From positions 1 through 64,000 of the forward strand of contig MEDY01000112.1 of assembly GCA_001724265.1 (NCBI GenBank): 64,000 bases of DNA, given 5' to 3'. The DNA is from Rhizaria sp. SCN 62-66 (taxonomy: Eukaryota > Rhizaria, unplaced). Both the position numbers and the translations under genes were made by a program. This document shows, in pieces, positions 39,866 through 50,100 of this stretch; the first letter of the stretch is position 1; each line of letters starts with the position of its first letter. Under the pieces are notes generated by a model that did not search any database, was not told the DNA's origin, and saw only the letters and a list, made by a program, of their open reading frames with translations.

Positions 39866-42800
39866 ATGAGTCTCTCTCGCCTCGGCCTTGTCCGCGCCTT
39901 TGCCGCGCCGTCCTCCACGGCCATTGCGGCCGCCTCAGGCGTTACCACAGCCCCCAGCAGCAGTTACGGCGGCTCCGCCGGCCGGTCGTCGTCCCGTCAC
40001 AGCGGCAGCGGCAGCGGCAAGGGCAACGGCAACGGCAACGGCGGTGGCCGCCGCCGCGACCGGGCCCCCACCGGCCCCGCGCGCTTCGACACTGGCGAGC
40101 CCGCACTGCCGGGCTCGCGCCTGGCCCGCGAGCGGCAGCATTCGGCCGCCGCCGCCGCCTACTCGGCTTCTGGCCGCGGCGGCGCAGTTGACGCCGACGC
40201 CACCGAGCAGGCCGCGCTGGCGTACGACCTGCCGGGCGGGATCGACTTCGACGCACTGACGGTCGAGGACACCTCGGCGTCGGCCCAGCGCGCCGGCGCA
40301 GCGCTGCAGACTGCGCGCGCAGCCTCGGACTTCTCCGCCGCCGCCGCCGCCTTCAAGAGCACCGGCAAGGGCAAGCCTGCTGCTGCGGCTGCTGCTGCTG
40401 CGGCTGCGCGCGGTGGCCGCTACGACGAGGACGCGGACGGCGACGAGGAGCGCATGCCGCGCGACCCGCGGCCGACGTTTTTCGACAGCGCCGTCTCAGA
40501 CGAGGCCTTCGCCACCGCCGCGCTCTCTGGCAACAACAACGGCGCCGACTACTATGATTCGCGCGACGCAGCCCGTGGCGGCGGCGCGGTGGCCGCGGAG
40601 GAGTTTGCGTTTGACTTTGACGACGCGCAGTTCGACGAGGAGGCGGGCTTCTTCTCCGACGCAGACGCATTCGCTAACACGCAGCAGCAGCAGCCCCGCC
40701 GCAACCGCGCCCTCAACGCCCAGCACATCAGCAACTCGACGGCCGCGTCGACTGCCCCCAGCCGGCCCTACAAGCTGCTGGAGGACGGCACCATGGTGTT
40801 CCCGCGGCTGCTGCCCGCCGACGCGCCGCCGCGCCCGCGCCAGCTGACGCCGCCGAAGCCCGTGGTGGCGGAGGAGGAGCTCCTCGCGCGCCGCGCCGAG
40901 CGCGACCTGCAGCGGCGCACGCCCTCGGCGGCGCTGGCGCCCATGCCGACGCCGCCGCGCACGCAACAGCTGCTCGCGGCCGTCCCAGCGGCCTTTCACG
41001 CGTGCCGCGGCTGCGGCTCGACGCTGCAGTGCGAGGACGACGAGCAGCTGGGCTTCATCCCGCACCACCACCTGCGCGCGCACCTGGAGCGGACCAAGCT
41101 GCAGCTCGATGCGATGCGCCAAGACTTGCGTGTGCGCTCGGGTGGCGGCCGCGGGCGCGGCACGGCCGTGGCGGCCATCCACGCCAGCATGGAGGCCGCG
41201 CTCCGCCAGACCGCACAGGAGCTCGAGGCCAAGCGCCACTTGGGCGCGTACACGGCCGAGCAGTTCCGCCGCATGGGGCTCGACGCCGCGGGCCGCGCGC
41301 TGCCTCAGGCGCCGCAGCTGGATCCCGAGTCGGGGCTGCCGCTGCCGCCGCCGCCGGCCGAGCGCGACTACGCGGTCGTGTTCGACCACCGCGGCGCTGT
41401 GCAGCAGGCGCGGGCCGCGGCGCGCGCACAGCGCGACAACGCAGCGGACCCCGAGTACATGCCGCCCGTGGACGCGCTGGGCGAGCCGGTGCGCGCGCAG
41501 CGGTTCTCGCCGCAGAAGGCTGCGGGCGCGGGTGCGGCGTTGGGCGACAAGGACGTGCTCGACGTGCGCGAGGTGAAGCTGCTGGAGAAGGTTGCCAAGG
41601 AGGCCGCTAAGCCCGCGCACTGCATGCGGTGCCACAAGCTCAAGCACGCGGGCGTGGATGCGGCCTCAGTTGCCGTGCTGCCCGCCGAGGCCTTCGTAGA
41701 CATGCTCAAGCACGAGTTTCAGGGCCCCGCGGCGAAGCCGAGCGTGATCCTCAAGCTGGTGGACCTCTTCGACTTCCACGGGTCCTTCATCGCGGACCTG
41801 CACAAGCTCGCGGGCGGGCGCAACCCGGTGATCCTGGTCGCCAACAAGGCCGACCTGCTGCCCAAGGGCGTGGGGCTGACGCGCATCACGGCCTGGGTCA
41901 AGCGCGAGGCCGCGCGCTACGGCGTGCCCGTGCACTCGGTCGCCGTCGTGTCGGCCGCCACGGGGCTGGGGCTCGACGCGCTCATGCAGCGCGCGCTCAA
42001 GCTCGCGCGCGGCGAGAACGCCGACAACGCGCCGCGCAACCGCGACATCTACGTCGTGGGCACAACCAACGTCGGCAAGTCGACTCTGGTCAACCAGCTC
42101 ATTAAGATGGGACTTGTCGGCACCGGCGTCCCCACGGACCTGTCGGGCGCCGCCTACTCGCGCGACAAGCTTGTGCGCAGCCACAGCTCCGCCGCCCCGC
42201 TCGACGCCACGGGCTTCGACGCCGCGCTGCTCAATAACACAGGCAAGACCGCTGAGGCCGTCGCCGCCGTCGCCGCTGAGTCCGAAGCCCTCGCCAGCTC
42301 CACCGCGAGTGCCACCGCGGCCGGTATGGGGCTCGCCGGGGAGACGGTGCGGCCCCCGGGCAACACGGGCGCGGCGCTGGCGGCGGCGACGGAGGCGGCG
42401 TCGGCCGAGTGGCGCAGCGAGCTGGACCTGGACAAGATCGGCGTGTCGGCGGCGGTGATCGACGCGCTCGTGCCGACCAAGTACATGATCCAGCACCATC
42501 AGGAGCAGCTGCAGCGACAGGCGCAGTCGACGACCTCGGTCATCCCAGGCACCACGCTTGGTGTGCTATCTTTCCCGATCGCCGAGAAGAAGCGCGGCGG
42601 CAAGAACCTCCAGCTCAAGGACACGCCCGGCGTGCTCAACGCGCACCAGCTGTCGTGCTACCTTCACTACGACGAGCTTAAGGCCGTGTTGCCGTCACAG
42701 ACGCTGCGGCCGCTGACGTACCGCGTCAAGCCCGGCCAGTCGCTGCTCATCGGCGGGCTCGCGCGCATCGACGTCGTCGCGGGCCGGCCGTTCTTCTTCA

Positions 42801-45800
42801 CGTGCTACCTCTCAGGCAAGGTCACCGTGCACCTGACTGCGACGCACAACGTCACCGAGGACTACCTGCGCCGCAATGTGGGCACGCTGCTGTCGCCGCC
42901 ATTTACGGCCGACCGCGCGGCCGCGCTGGGCGTTTTCGCGAACCTCGCGCTCAGCGACGCCGAGGCCGAGGCCATGCGCGCGCTCCAGGCCGCGTCGCGC
43001 CGCGAGTTCAACGCCTCCATGGCGCGCGCCAAGCAGGGCGAGGGCGCCGTCCAGCCCCACCAACAGCAGCAGCAGTTCCTCGCTCTCGGCTCTGGCGGCC
43101 GCGGCGCGCAGTTGTCACAGCAGCACTTAGACGCGGACGGGTACTTAGACCGCGTGGAGCGCTCGCTGGACGCGCCGCGGTCGGGTCGGGACCCGACCGC
43201 GCGTCTGCGCCAGGACGCGCGCGACGCCGTCAACGCCGCGCTCAACACGCCCACCGCCGCCGCCGCCGCCGCCGCCGCGGGCAGCCGCGACGAGGACGAT
43301 GTGATCCCCGTGATGCCCGGCGCGGCGGCGCGCGGCGGCCGGTACAGCCACACCAGCACCGACCGCTACGGCGGCCGTGGCCACCAGCGCGATATGGAGG
43401 AGGCCGACGAGGACGAGGACGAGGACGGGCTCTACTCCGAGCGCTTCGACCGCGACTTCGACGACACCAACAACAGCGGCAGCAGCGGTGCTGCGCGCGC
43501 GGCCGCGGTTCGGCGCGCGGCCGCGGCCGCCGAGGACGCCGCGCGCACGGCGGCGACGGGCGCGACGCTGCTGCCCGTGGAGGCGGCCGTGGACACGCGG
43601 AGCCCCGCGCGGTCGTTCGTCGACGCCGCGGGCCGCGTCGTGTACCAGCTGCAGGGTGCCGGGTGGTCCGAGGCCTCGCACGACGTCGTGCTGGCCGGGC
43701 TGGGCTGGGTTGCCGTCACCGGCGCGGGCCCGCTGACCGTGCGTGTCGCCATGGCGGGCGAGTCCGTCGCCGACACCGCGGCCGCCATTGCAGAGGCCGG
43801 CGCCCAGGACGCCGCCGCGCGCAGCAGCGCCGTCGGCAAGGCCCGCGCCGCCGCCTTTGCGCGCCGCGTCGCCGCCAACGAGGCCGGCAACGGCAGCGAC
43901 GGCGCTGCCGACGCGGACGACGGCGTCATCGACGGGACGACGGCGGCGACGACCGTGGCGGGCGCCGCGGGCGCCGCGCTGCCGCCCGCGCTGCAGCGGC
44001 TGTACATGCGCACGCAGCTGCGCGACCCGATCCTGCCCTGGGAGGGACTCGGCCGCGCCAGCGCCTTCACGGGCACGTCCGAGGCCGTGCAGCGCGCTGC
44101 GGCGCTGCAGCGGCAGGAGCGCGCGCGCGAGGAGGACGAGCGTGCTCGCGCCGAGCGCGCCGTCGCCAAGGCCGAGCGGCGGCGCGCGGCGGCCGCGGCG
44201 GCCGGGGGCGAGGCGCGGGTCCTGGCGAGCGAGAGCGACGCGCTGGCCGCGCTCCTGGGCCGCACGGCGCCCACGCCCGCGGTCGCGGCGCGCCTGGGTA
44301 GCGAGATGGCGCGGCTGCGGCTCAGCACTCCCAACCACCTGCGCGGGCTCTCGGACATGGAGTTCGACTCGAGCACCGATGTGGACCTGGGCGCGCGCTC
44401 CGGCTTCGGCTCCGGCTTCAGCTCCGGCGCGGACTCTGGCGCGGGCTCTGCGCTAGAGACGGACGGCGCGGCGGCGGCGGCGGAGCTGGAGCTGGGGACG
44501 GACGGCGAGTTCGGCGGTGTCGGCGCTGAGACTGACTTCGAGTCGGGCTTCGAGTCCGGCAGCGGCAGCAGCGACGGCGAGTTCCTGCGTTTTGAGGCGC
44601 TGTCTCCGTCGGATCTGGAGGCGATGGAGGGTGCGACGGCGAGCGACATCGCCGCCATCGTCGACGCCACCGCCGCTCGCCACGCGCTCAGCAAGGCCAA
44701 GGCCCAGTCTGCGGCTCCCTCTGTTGCCGCCGCGCCGCAGCGGGAGCGGAAGCAGAGCCAGCGGCTGGGCACCATCTCCGAGCGCGAGTTCGGCGAGGAC
44801 GACGCGAACATCATCGCATCGACCACTGCGACTGCGCCCGCGGCGCCCGCGGCGAGCGAGGTGGACTTCAACCCCTACAAGCACCCCGAGGTGGCGACGC
44901 CCGCGGCGGCGCTGTCGCCGCAGGCGGGCCGGCGCGCGAAGCTGGGCACAGCCGAGGACCCTGTGTGGGCGTCGATCCAGGCGTTCCACCGCGAACGCGG
45001 CGAGAACGCCGCCACGGTGGGCGCGCAGCACGTGGACCCGGACCCCGACGCGCCGCTCACGGGCGAGCTCGAGGCGCAGCTGGCGCACCTCACGCTCACT
45101 GCCTCGCAGCGCCGCAAGCGCATCGCCGCCGGGCTCGACCCCGCCGTCCAGCCCCACGGGCTCGCCGCCCAGGGCGAGGATGGCGAGGACGTCGATGTGG
45201 AGGACGTGGACATCGATGCCATCCTGGCGCGGGCGTCCCGCGCGCTGGCGGCCGAGGAGCAAGGCGTTGACCTGGAGCTCATGGAGGACGGCTTCGATGG
45301 CGAGGCTCTGGCCGCCAGTCTGCCGCGCGACGCCGTGTTTGACGACGACGGCGACGGTGACCTGGGCTTTGACTACGACCCGCGCGGCGACGAATACGAC
45401 AGCGACTTCGGCACCGGCGACGAGGGCGGCCGCTTCAACCCCGACGACTACGTCGTTACGGACCCTACCGAGATCGCGCTGCTGCGCGCCGAGGCACTCC
45501 GGGAGTCCGCCGCCGACGCCGCCGCGCGCCGCGCGCACCGTGACGCGAACGCTGGCACCGACGGTGGGGACCACTACGCCGAGGCGGACGCAGCGTCGGC
45601 CGAGGCGGCGGCGCTGTCGGCCGCGCACCGCGCCAAGCACCGCGCGCGCCAGGCGGCGGCACTGGAGCTGAACGCGGCCAAGCTGCGCGGCGACGTGCGC
45701 CTGCGCGGCGAGTCCCGCGATGCGCGCTACGCCACCGCGGGCGCCGCGCTGGACCCGGACAACGTGCCGGGCGTCACGCGCAGGCCCAGCAACGCGCCGC

Positions 45801-46456
45801 CCGCGGCCAGCAGCTACGGCAACGGCTACGGCAACCGCTACGGCGGCGAGAGCGGCTCCAACTGGAGCACCGGCGGCAACCGCGGCTACGGCGGCGGCAG
45901 CAACAACCGCGACCGTGACAGCGGCTACGGCGCGCGCGACAGCAACTACGGCGGCGGATACGGCGGTGGCAACAACAGCGGCAGCCGCAACGGCAATGAC
46001 GGCAACGGTGCCGCCCCGCGCCGCGACGCGCGCGGCGGGTACGTTGCAGACCGCGGCGCCGACGGGCGCGGCGCCGTGTACGTCAACAAGTGGGGCAGCG
46101 AGGAGCGCGGCGGACGGCGCGCGCGCGAGGCGATGGGCCTGGGCACGGCCAAAGACGCGCAGCGCCACACCAAGTACAAGGACGCGGCCAACTACCAGCG
46201 CGCCGTGCGCGAGGGACGCGCCAGTTCGCCCTCGCGCTCCAGTGGCGGCAGCGGCAGCGGCAGCGGCGGCTACGGCGGTAACAGCAACAGCAGCTACAGC
46301 GGTAACCGTGACCGTGACCGCAGCAGCGACCGGGGCGGGTTCCGCGGTGACCGCGAGCAGCGCGGCAACGGTGGCGGCTACAGCAACGGCGGCAGTGACC
46401 GTCGCACCAACAACTCCGGCGGCGGCTCGCGTGGTGGCAACAACAGTCGTTACTAA
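39866..46456 (+). CDS. NOA1: NOA1/YqeH-type circularly permuted GTPase with very long extensions
   Basis: 2,196 residues; ATG at 39866, stop TAA. The GTPase motifs appear in permuted order G4-G5-G1-G3: NKADLL at about 661, SAATGLG at 697, GTTNVGKSTLVNQL at 730 and DTPGVLN at 919. Ahead of them are two Cys pairs (CRGCGSTLQC at 378, CMRCHKLKH near 588) that form the YqeH/NOA1 treble-clef zinc finger. NOA1 proteins act in mitochondrial, or plastid, ribosome assembly and translation. The N-terminus (MSLSRLGLVRAFAAPSSTAI) fits mitochondrial import. The usual length is about 550-750 residues; here some 1,150 extra residues follow the GTPase, acidic and Ala-rich, ending in GYGG/RGG and SRD repeats like an RNA-binding tail. 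A large Ala/Thr-rich insertion also lies between G1 and G3. In-frame codons upstream to 39569 lack support. Confidence 0.92.
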   Translation: MSLSRLGLVRAFAAPSSTAIAAASGVTTAPSSSYGGSAGRSSSRHSGSGSGKGNGNGNGGGRRRDRAPTGPARFDTGEPALPGSRLARERQHSAAAAAYSASGRGGAVDADATEQAALAYDLPGGIDFDALTVEDTSASAQRAGAALQTARAASDFSAAAAAFKSTGKGKPAAAAAAAAAARGGRYDEDADGDEERMPRDPRPTFFDSAVSDEAFATAALSGNNNGADYYDSRDAARGGGAVAAEEFAFDFDDAQFDEEAGFFSDADAFANTQQQQPRRNRALNAQHISNSTAASTAPSRPYKLLEDGTMVFPRLLPADAPPRPRQLTPPKPVVAEEELLARRAERDLQRRTPSAALAPMPTPPRTQQLLAAVPAAFHACRGCGSTLQCEDDEQLGFIPHHHLRAHLERTKLQLDAMRQDLRVRSGGGRGRGTAVAAIHASMEAALRQTAQELEAKRHLGAYTAEQFRRMGLDAAGRALPQAPQLDPESGLPLPPPPAERDYAVVFDHRGAVQQARAAARAQRDNAADPEYMPPVDALGEPVRAQRFSPQKAAGAGAALGDKDVLDVREVKLLEKVAKEAAKPAHCMRCHKLKHAGVDAASVAVLPAEAFVDMLKHEFQGPAAKPSVILKLVDLFDFHGSFIADLHKLAGGRNPVILVANKADLLPKGVGLTRITAWVKREAARYGVPVHSVAVVSAATGLGLDALMQRALKLARGENADNAPRNRDIYVVGTTNVGKSTLVNQLIKMGLVGTGVPTDLSGAAYSRDKLVRSHSSAAPLDATGFDAALLNNTGKTAEAVAAVAAESEALASSTASATAAGMGLAGETVRPPGNTGAALAAATEAASAEWRSELDLDKIGVSAAVIDALVPTKYMIQHHQEQLQRQAQSTTSVIPGTTLGVLSFPIAEKKRGGKNLQLKDTPGVLNAHQLSCYLHYDELKAVLPSQTLRPLTYRVKPGQSLLIGGLARIDVVAGRPFFFTCYLSGKVTVHLTATHNVTEDYLRRNVGTLLSPPFTADRAAALGVFANLALSDAEAEAMRALQAASRREFNASMARAKQGEGAVQPHQQQQQFLALGSGGRGAQLSQQHLDADGYLDRVERSLDAPRSGRDPTARLRQDARDAVNAALNTPTAAAAAAAAGSRDEDDVIPVMPGAAARGGRYSHTSTDRYGGRGHQRDMEEADEDEDEDGLYSERFDRDFDDTNNSGSSGAARAAAVRRAAAAAEDAARTAATGATLLPVEAAVDTRSPARSFVDAAGRVVYQLQGAGWSEASHDVVLAGLGWVAVTGAGPLTVRVAMAGESVADTAAAIAEAGAQDAAARSSAVGKARAAAFARRVAANEAGNGSDGAADADDGVIDGTTAATTVAGAAGAALPPALQRLYMRTQLRDPILPWEGLGRASAFTGTSEAVQRAAALQRQERAREEDERARAERAVAKAERRRAAAAAAGGEARVLASESDALAALLGRTAPTPAVAARLGSEMARLRLSTPNHLRGLSDMEFDSSTDVDLGARSGFGSGFSSGADSGAGSALETDGAAAAAELELGTDGEFGGVGAETDFESGFESGSGSSDGEFLRFEALSPSDLEAMEGATASDIAAIVDATAARHALSKAKAQSAAPSVAAAPQRERKQSQRLGTISEREFGEDDANIIASTTATAPAAPAASEVDFNPYKHPEVATPAAALSPQAGRRAKLGTAEDPVWASIQAFHRERGENAATVGAQHVDPDPDAPLTGELEAQLAHLTLTASQRRKRIAAGLDPAVQPHGLAAQGEDGEDVDVEDVDIDAILARASRALAAEEQGVDLELMEDGFDGEALAASLPRDAVFDDDGDGDLGFDYDPRGDEYDSDFGTGDEGGRFNPDDYVVTDPTEIALLRAEALRESAADAAARRAHRDANAGTDGGDHYAEADAASAEAAALSAAHRAKHRARQAAALELNAAKLRGDVRLRGESRDARYATAGAALDPDNVPGVTRRPSNAPPAASSYGNGYGNRYGGESGSNWSTGGNRGYGGGSNNRDRDSGYGARDSNYGGGYGGGNNSGSRNGNDGNGAAPRRDARGGYVADRGADGRGAVYVNKWGSEERGGRRAREAMGLGTAKDAQRHTKYKDAANYQRAVREGRASSPSRSSGGSGSGSGGYGGNSNSSYSGNRDRDRSSDRGGFRGDREQRGNGGGYSNGGSDRRTNNSGGGSRGGNNSRY

Positions 46457-47101
46457 GCACAGAAGATGATATGCAGCAGCGCAGACACAAAAATATTATT
46501 TAATTAACTTAATTGTGTTTTACCACACACTCAGATACAAAATCTCATTCAAGAAGTCAAGAAGTTATTTATTACTTGCTAGAAATCGTGTGTACGTATT
46601 ATAATAGTAATGCTCATTAGAGACGACGAACGCTCGCTTACAGATGTGCAACTTGGCTTTGGCCTGCTGCGATGCTGCGCAACATATGTGTTGCTCGTCG
46701 GAATAAATTGTACATGAACATATATGGAGACAATAAACGGATTACCAATGGGAAAACAAGTGATATGAACAATATGAGCAAGTGACATTTGAAGTATTAA
46801 TACATAGTTCATAGTGTCATGAACTTGCAGCAAAGGTATTCTCAACACAAGAAGTAGTTGACAAACGAAATCGAAAATAAAAACACCCGAACACTTGCAC
46901 AAAAGAAAAAACACAAACAAAACATGAAAAGTTATGAGAGCATGCGCTGCTCATTCACGATACGTCGCATCGGCACGCGGCGACCGACTCTCTCTTAAGA
47001 CATCAGCGCTGCGGCTTCCGCGGTTTGCCAGTGATTTGAACCGAACTGAACTGGCGGTCTCGCTGTTCTATTGCTCACGCCCCGGTCGCTCACCCACTTT
47101 T
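46457..47101. other. AT-rich convergent intergenic region
   Basis: 645 bp between the NOA1-like gene and the ENTH/RhoGEF gene, both 3' ends. Strongly AT-rich on the left (46480-46920). No gene, tRNA or obvious repeat. Confidence 0.5.
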
Positions 47102-50100
47102 TCACTTCTTCATGGAGGAGAGCAGCGGGGGCATGCCGGGCGCGGGCGCCGAGGGGCCCGACGCCGCGGCGGGCGCGGGCGAGGGCGTGCCGCGCGGCTG
47201 GTTGACCGCGGCCGAGGGGAGAAACATGCTCGCCTGCGCCGCTTGTTGCGGCTGATACCCCAGCGCAGACGCGCGCCGCGCGCCGGGCGGGGCGCCGCTG
47301 GTCGCGGGAGTGGGCGCGATCACCGCCACGGCGGGCGCGGGCGCGGGCGCGGGCGCAGCAGTAGCGGCGGCGGCGGCGGCGGGCGCGGCGGCGGCGGGCG
47401 TGGCGGTGAGGCTGGAGCGGCGCGAGCCCGCGGCGGAGGTCGGCAGCGGCGCACCCGCGGCCGTGGCAATGGCGACGGGCGCCTTGCCGGCGACTGCGGG
47501 CTGCACCAGTGAGGTCGTGCCGCGGCGGTGGCGCGAGAGCTGCTGGTGCTTGGCCTTGGTGGTCTCGGCGACCGAGACAATGGCGCCGCTCCAGGCGAGC
47601 ACGTCCTCTTCGTCCTTGAATTCGAAGGCCTGCTCGCGGACGAAGTGCGCGGGGTCGAACCCGGGCGCGCCGGCGCCCTCGTCGTCGGCGCCGGTCGCGC
47701 TCACGCTGGAGCCGCAGGGGACGTCGAGCGAGCCCGCGCCAAACGAGGCCGAGCCGCCGGCGGAGAAGCCGCCCGAGGGCGCGCCCGAGAGACCGGCGCT
47801 GGCGCCGGCGCCCGGCGCGGGGGGCGTGAAGACGAGCTGGAGCCCCCACATGTCTGCCTCGCGGTGCGAGGTCGACACGCGGCCCAGTCCCGGGTCCGCC
47901 GAGAGGCCCGTGTTGCGGAGCGCGGCGACGGAGCGGCCGAAGGGGCGCACGCGCAGCTGCGTGACAGGCAGCGCGCCGCGGAAGCCGTACTCGGGCGAGG
48001 TCCAGAAGATGACGTCGTTGCAGAGGAAGATGCGGGTGTCCTTGGAACGCGCGCCTTCGACGCGGCGCACGAAGTCCTCCTTAACGAGCAGCCGGTTGGG
48101 CGCAAGAATGTCGGCCGACTTGCCAGGGGCCTGGCGGATGAGCTCCTGGATCGCGGACAGCCGCGAGCGCGCCTCGGTTTCGTGCTGGAACGCGTTGATG
48201 GTGCGCGCGACGGCCTCAACGGCGCGCATCGCCTTCTCGATGAGCTCGAACTCGCGCCGCAGCGCCGCCATCGCCTCGGGGCTGGTCCGCTCGATGGGGC
48301 CGCCCGCGCGCGGGGTCGCCGCGGGCGTCTGGTTGATCCCGGAGCCGCCGTGGACGGCGTGACCAGCGGTGGCGTTGATGCCGGGCATAGGGCCGAGCGT
48401 GGAGAGCGAGAGCTGGAGCGGACCCAGCTCGCCGTCGGAGCCCACCAGGTCGGAGAAGGGGTCCGCCACGCTGTTGCTGTTGCTGTCGCCGCCGCTGTTG
48501 CCGGCGGTGGGGCCGCGCTTGGAGACGGGCGAGACGGGCGTGGACACTGCGCCGAGCGATGCGAAGGGGTCCTCCTCGGCCGCCACGGCGTCGGCGATGA
48601 CGTTGCGTTGGCAGCCCTTAAGCTCCTTGAGCAGCAACACGTAGCGCGGGAGGCGCTGGATGGGAATGATGAGGTAGTCGGCGACGGTCTTGCCGCAGAA
48701 GGCCGGGTTCGCCTGCACGCGCTGCACGAACGCCTGCAGCAGCGCGTTGGTCGCCAGCCCGTCGAAAAAGGCCTTGACACACTTCTCGTAGTAGGAGATG
48801 TAGGGTTTGTAGAGCTTGAAGTAGGGGGCGAGTGTGATGAAGGTTGACGCGACGCCCGTGCCGTCGGGCAGCGACTTGCGCAACATGTCCAGCACAGAAT
48901 CGTGCAGCATCGCGATCGGCCCCACCTGCGAGAGGAAGAACTTGAAGTCGGGGTCGATGTCGGGCATCTGCGCCAGCTGCTCGAGCAGCGGCGTCACGAA
49001 GTGCGTCAGCAGGATCCGCAGGTTCTTGATGTACGTCTCCTCGGTGGAGATGACCTCGTTGCGCACGCGCTCGCGCTTACTCTTACTCTTGCTCAGCCCG
49101 CCCTCGACGCTCTCCGTGCTCACCAGGTTGCTGTTGCTGCTGCTCGACAGCGCGGCCGCGGCCGGCGGCGCGGGCGACACCGAGCGCTGCGCACCGCTCG
49201 CGCTGTTGGCGGCGGTGGCGGCGAGCGCGGAGGTCATGGTCAGCGTGCCCGGGTTGGGGTTGGGCGTCCGGTTGCGCGGCGGCACCGACGGCGGCGGCGA
49301 CGCCGGCGACGGCCCCCCCGCGCCCGCGCTCGCGCCCGCGCTTGCGCTGGGGGACGGCGACGGCGCGCGGCCCGGAGACGTCACACCAGCAGCACTGGCG
49401 GCGGCGTCGGCGTGGGGCCCGCCGGCGACGGACGCGCGCGGCGGGCGGGCCGGCGGGGCGCGCAGAGTGCCGTTCGCGCCAGCGGCCGCGTTGTTAGCAG
49501 CGGGCTTGGTGACGACGACGACGGCGGGCGCCTTGTGCTCGCTCTCCTTCACGCCACCGGAGGCAGCGCCGCCGGCGGCAGCGGACGCTGAGGCGCCAGA
49601 GGAGGCGGCGAGCTCGAGGGCCTTAAGCTTCTCCTCGAGCGCGCGCTTCTCGTCCTCGACGCGGCGCCGGTCGTCCTCGGCCTTGCGCTGGGCGAGCTCC
49701 ATTCGGCGCTTGTCCTCCTCCATCGCGGCCTCCATCGCGGCGAGGCGGCGGCGCGTCTCGTCCATCTCGTGCGTGTGCGCGCGCGCCGCCTGATCCAGCA
49801 TCGCCTTCATGTCCACGGTCGAGATGCGCGTCAGAGACGGCGCCACCAGCGCCTCCCCGCCCTCGGTCACCATCGCCGGCACAGCGGGGCCGTGCGCGCC
49901 GTGATGACCGTGAGCCGCGGCGGCGGCGGCGGAGGATGACGGCGTGGCGGCGGGGGTGACCGCCGCGGCACCGGCGGCGGCCACCTCGGCGGCGGCGGCG
50001 GCGGCGGCGGCCGAAGCGGGGGTGGGCGCCGCGCCGGGGTCTGCGACGACGAGCCACTCGGCCGCGCTGCCGAAGATGTCGTCCTCGCTCAGCTCCTTGA

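Noticed and set aside
42802-44301. 499-residue plus-strand ORF overlapping NOA1
   Set aside because: Arg/Gly-rich frame shadow, no domain, covered by the GTPase gene.
44453-46168. 571-residue minus-strand ORF opposite NOA1
   Set aside because: Val/Ala-rich antisense shadow with no family features.
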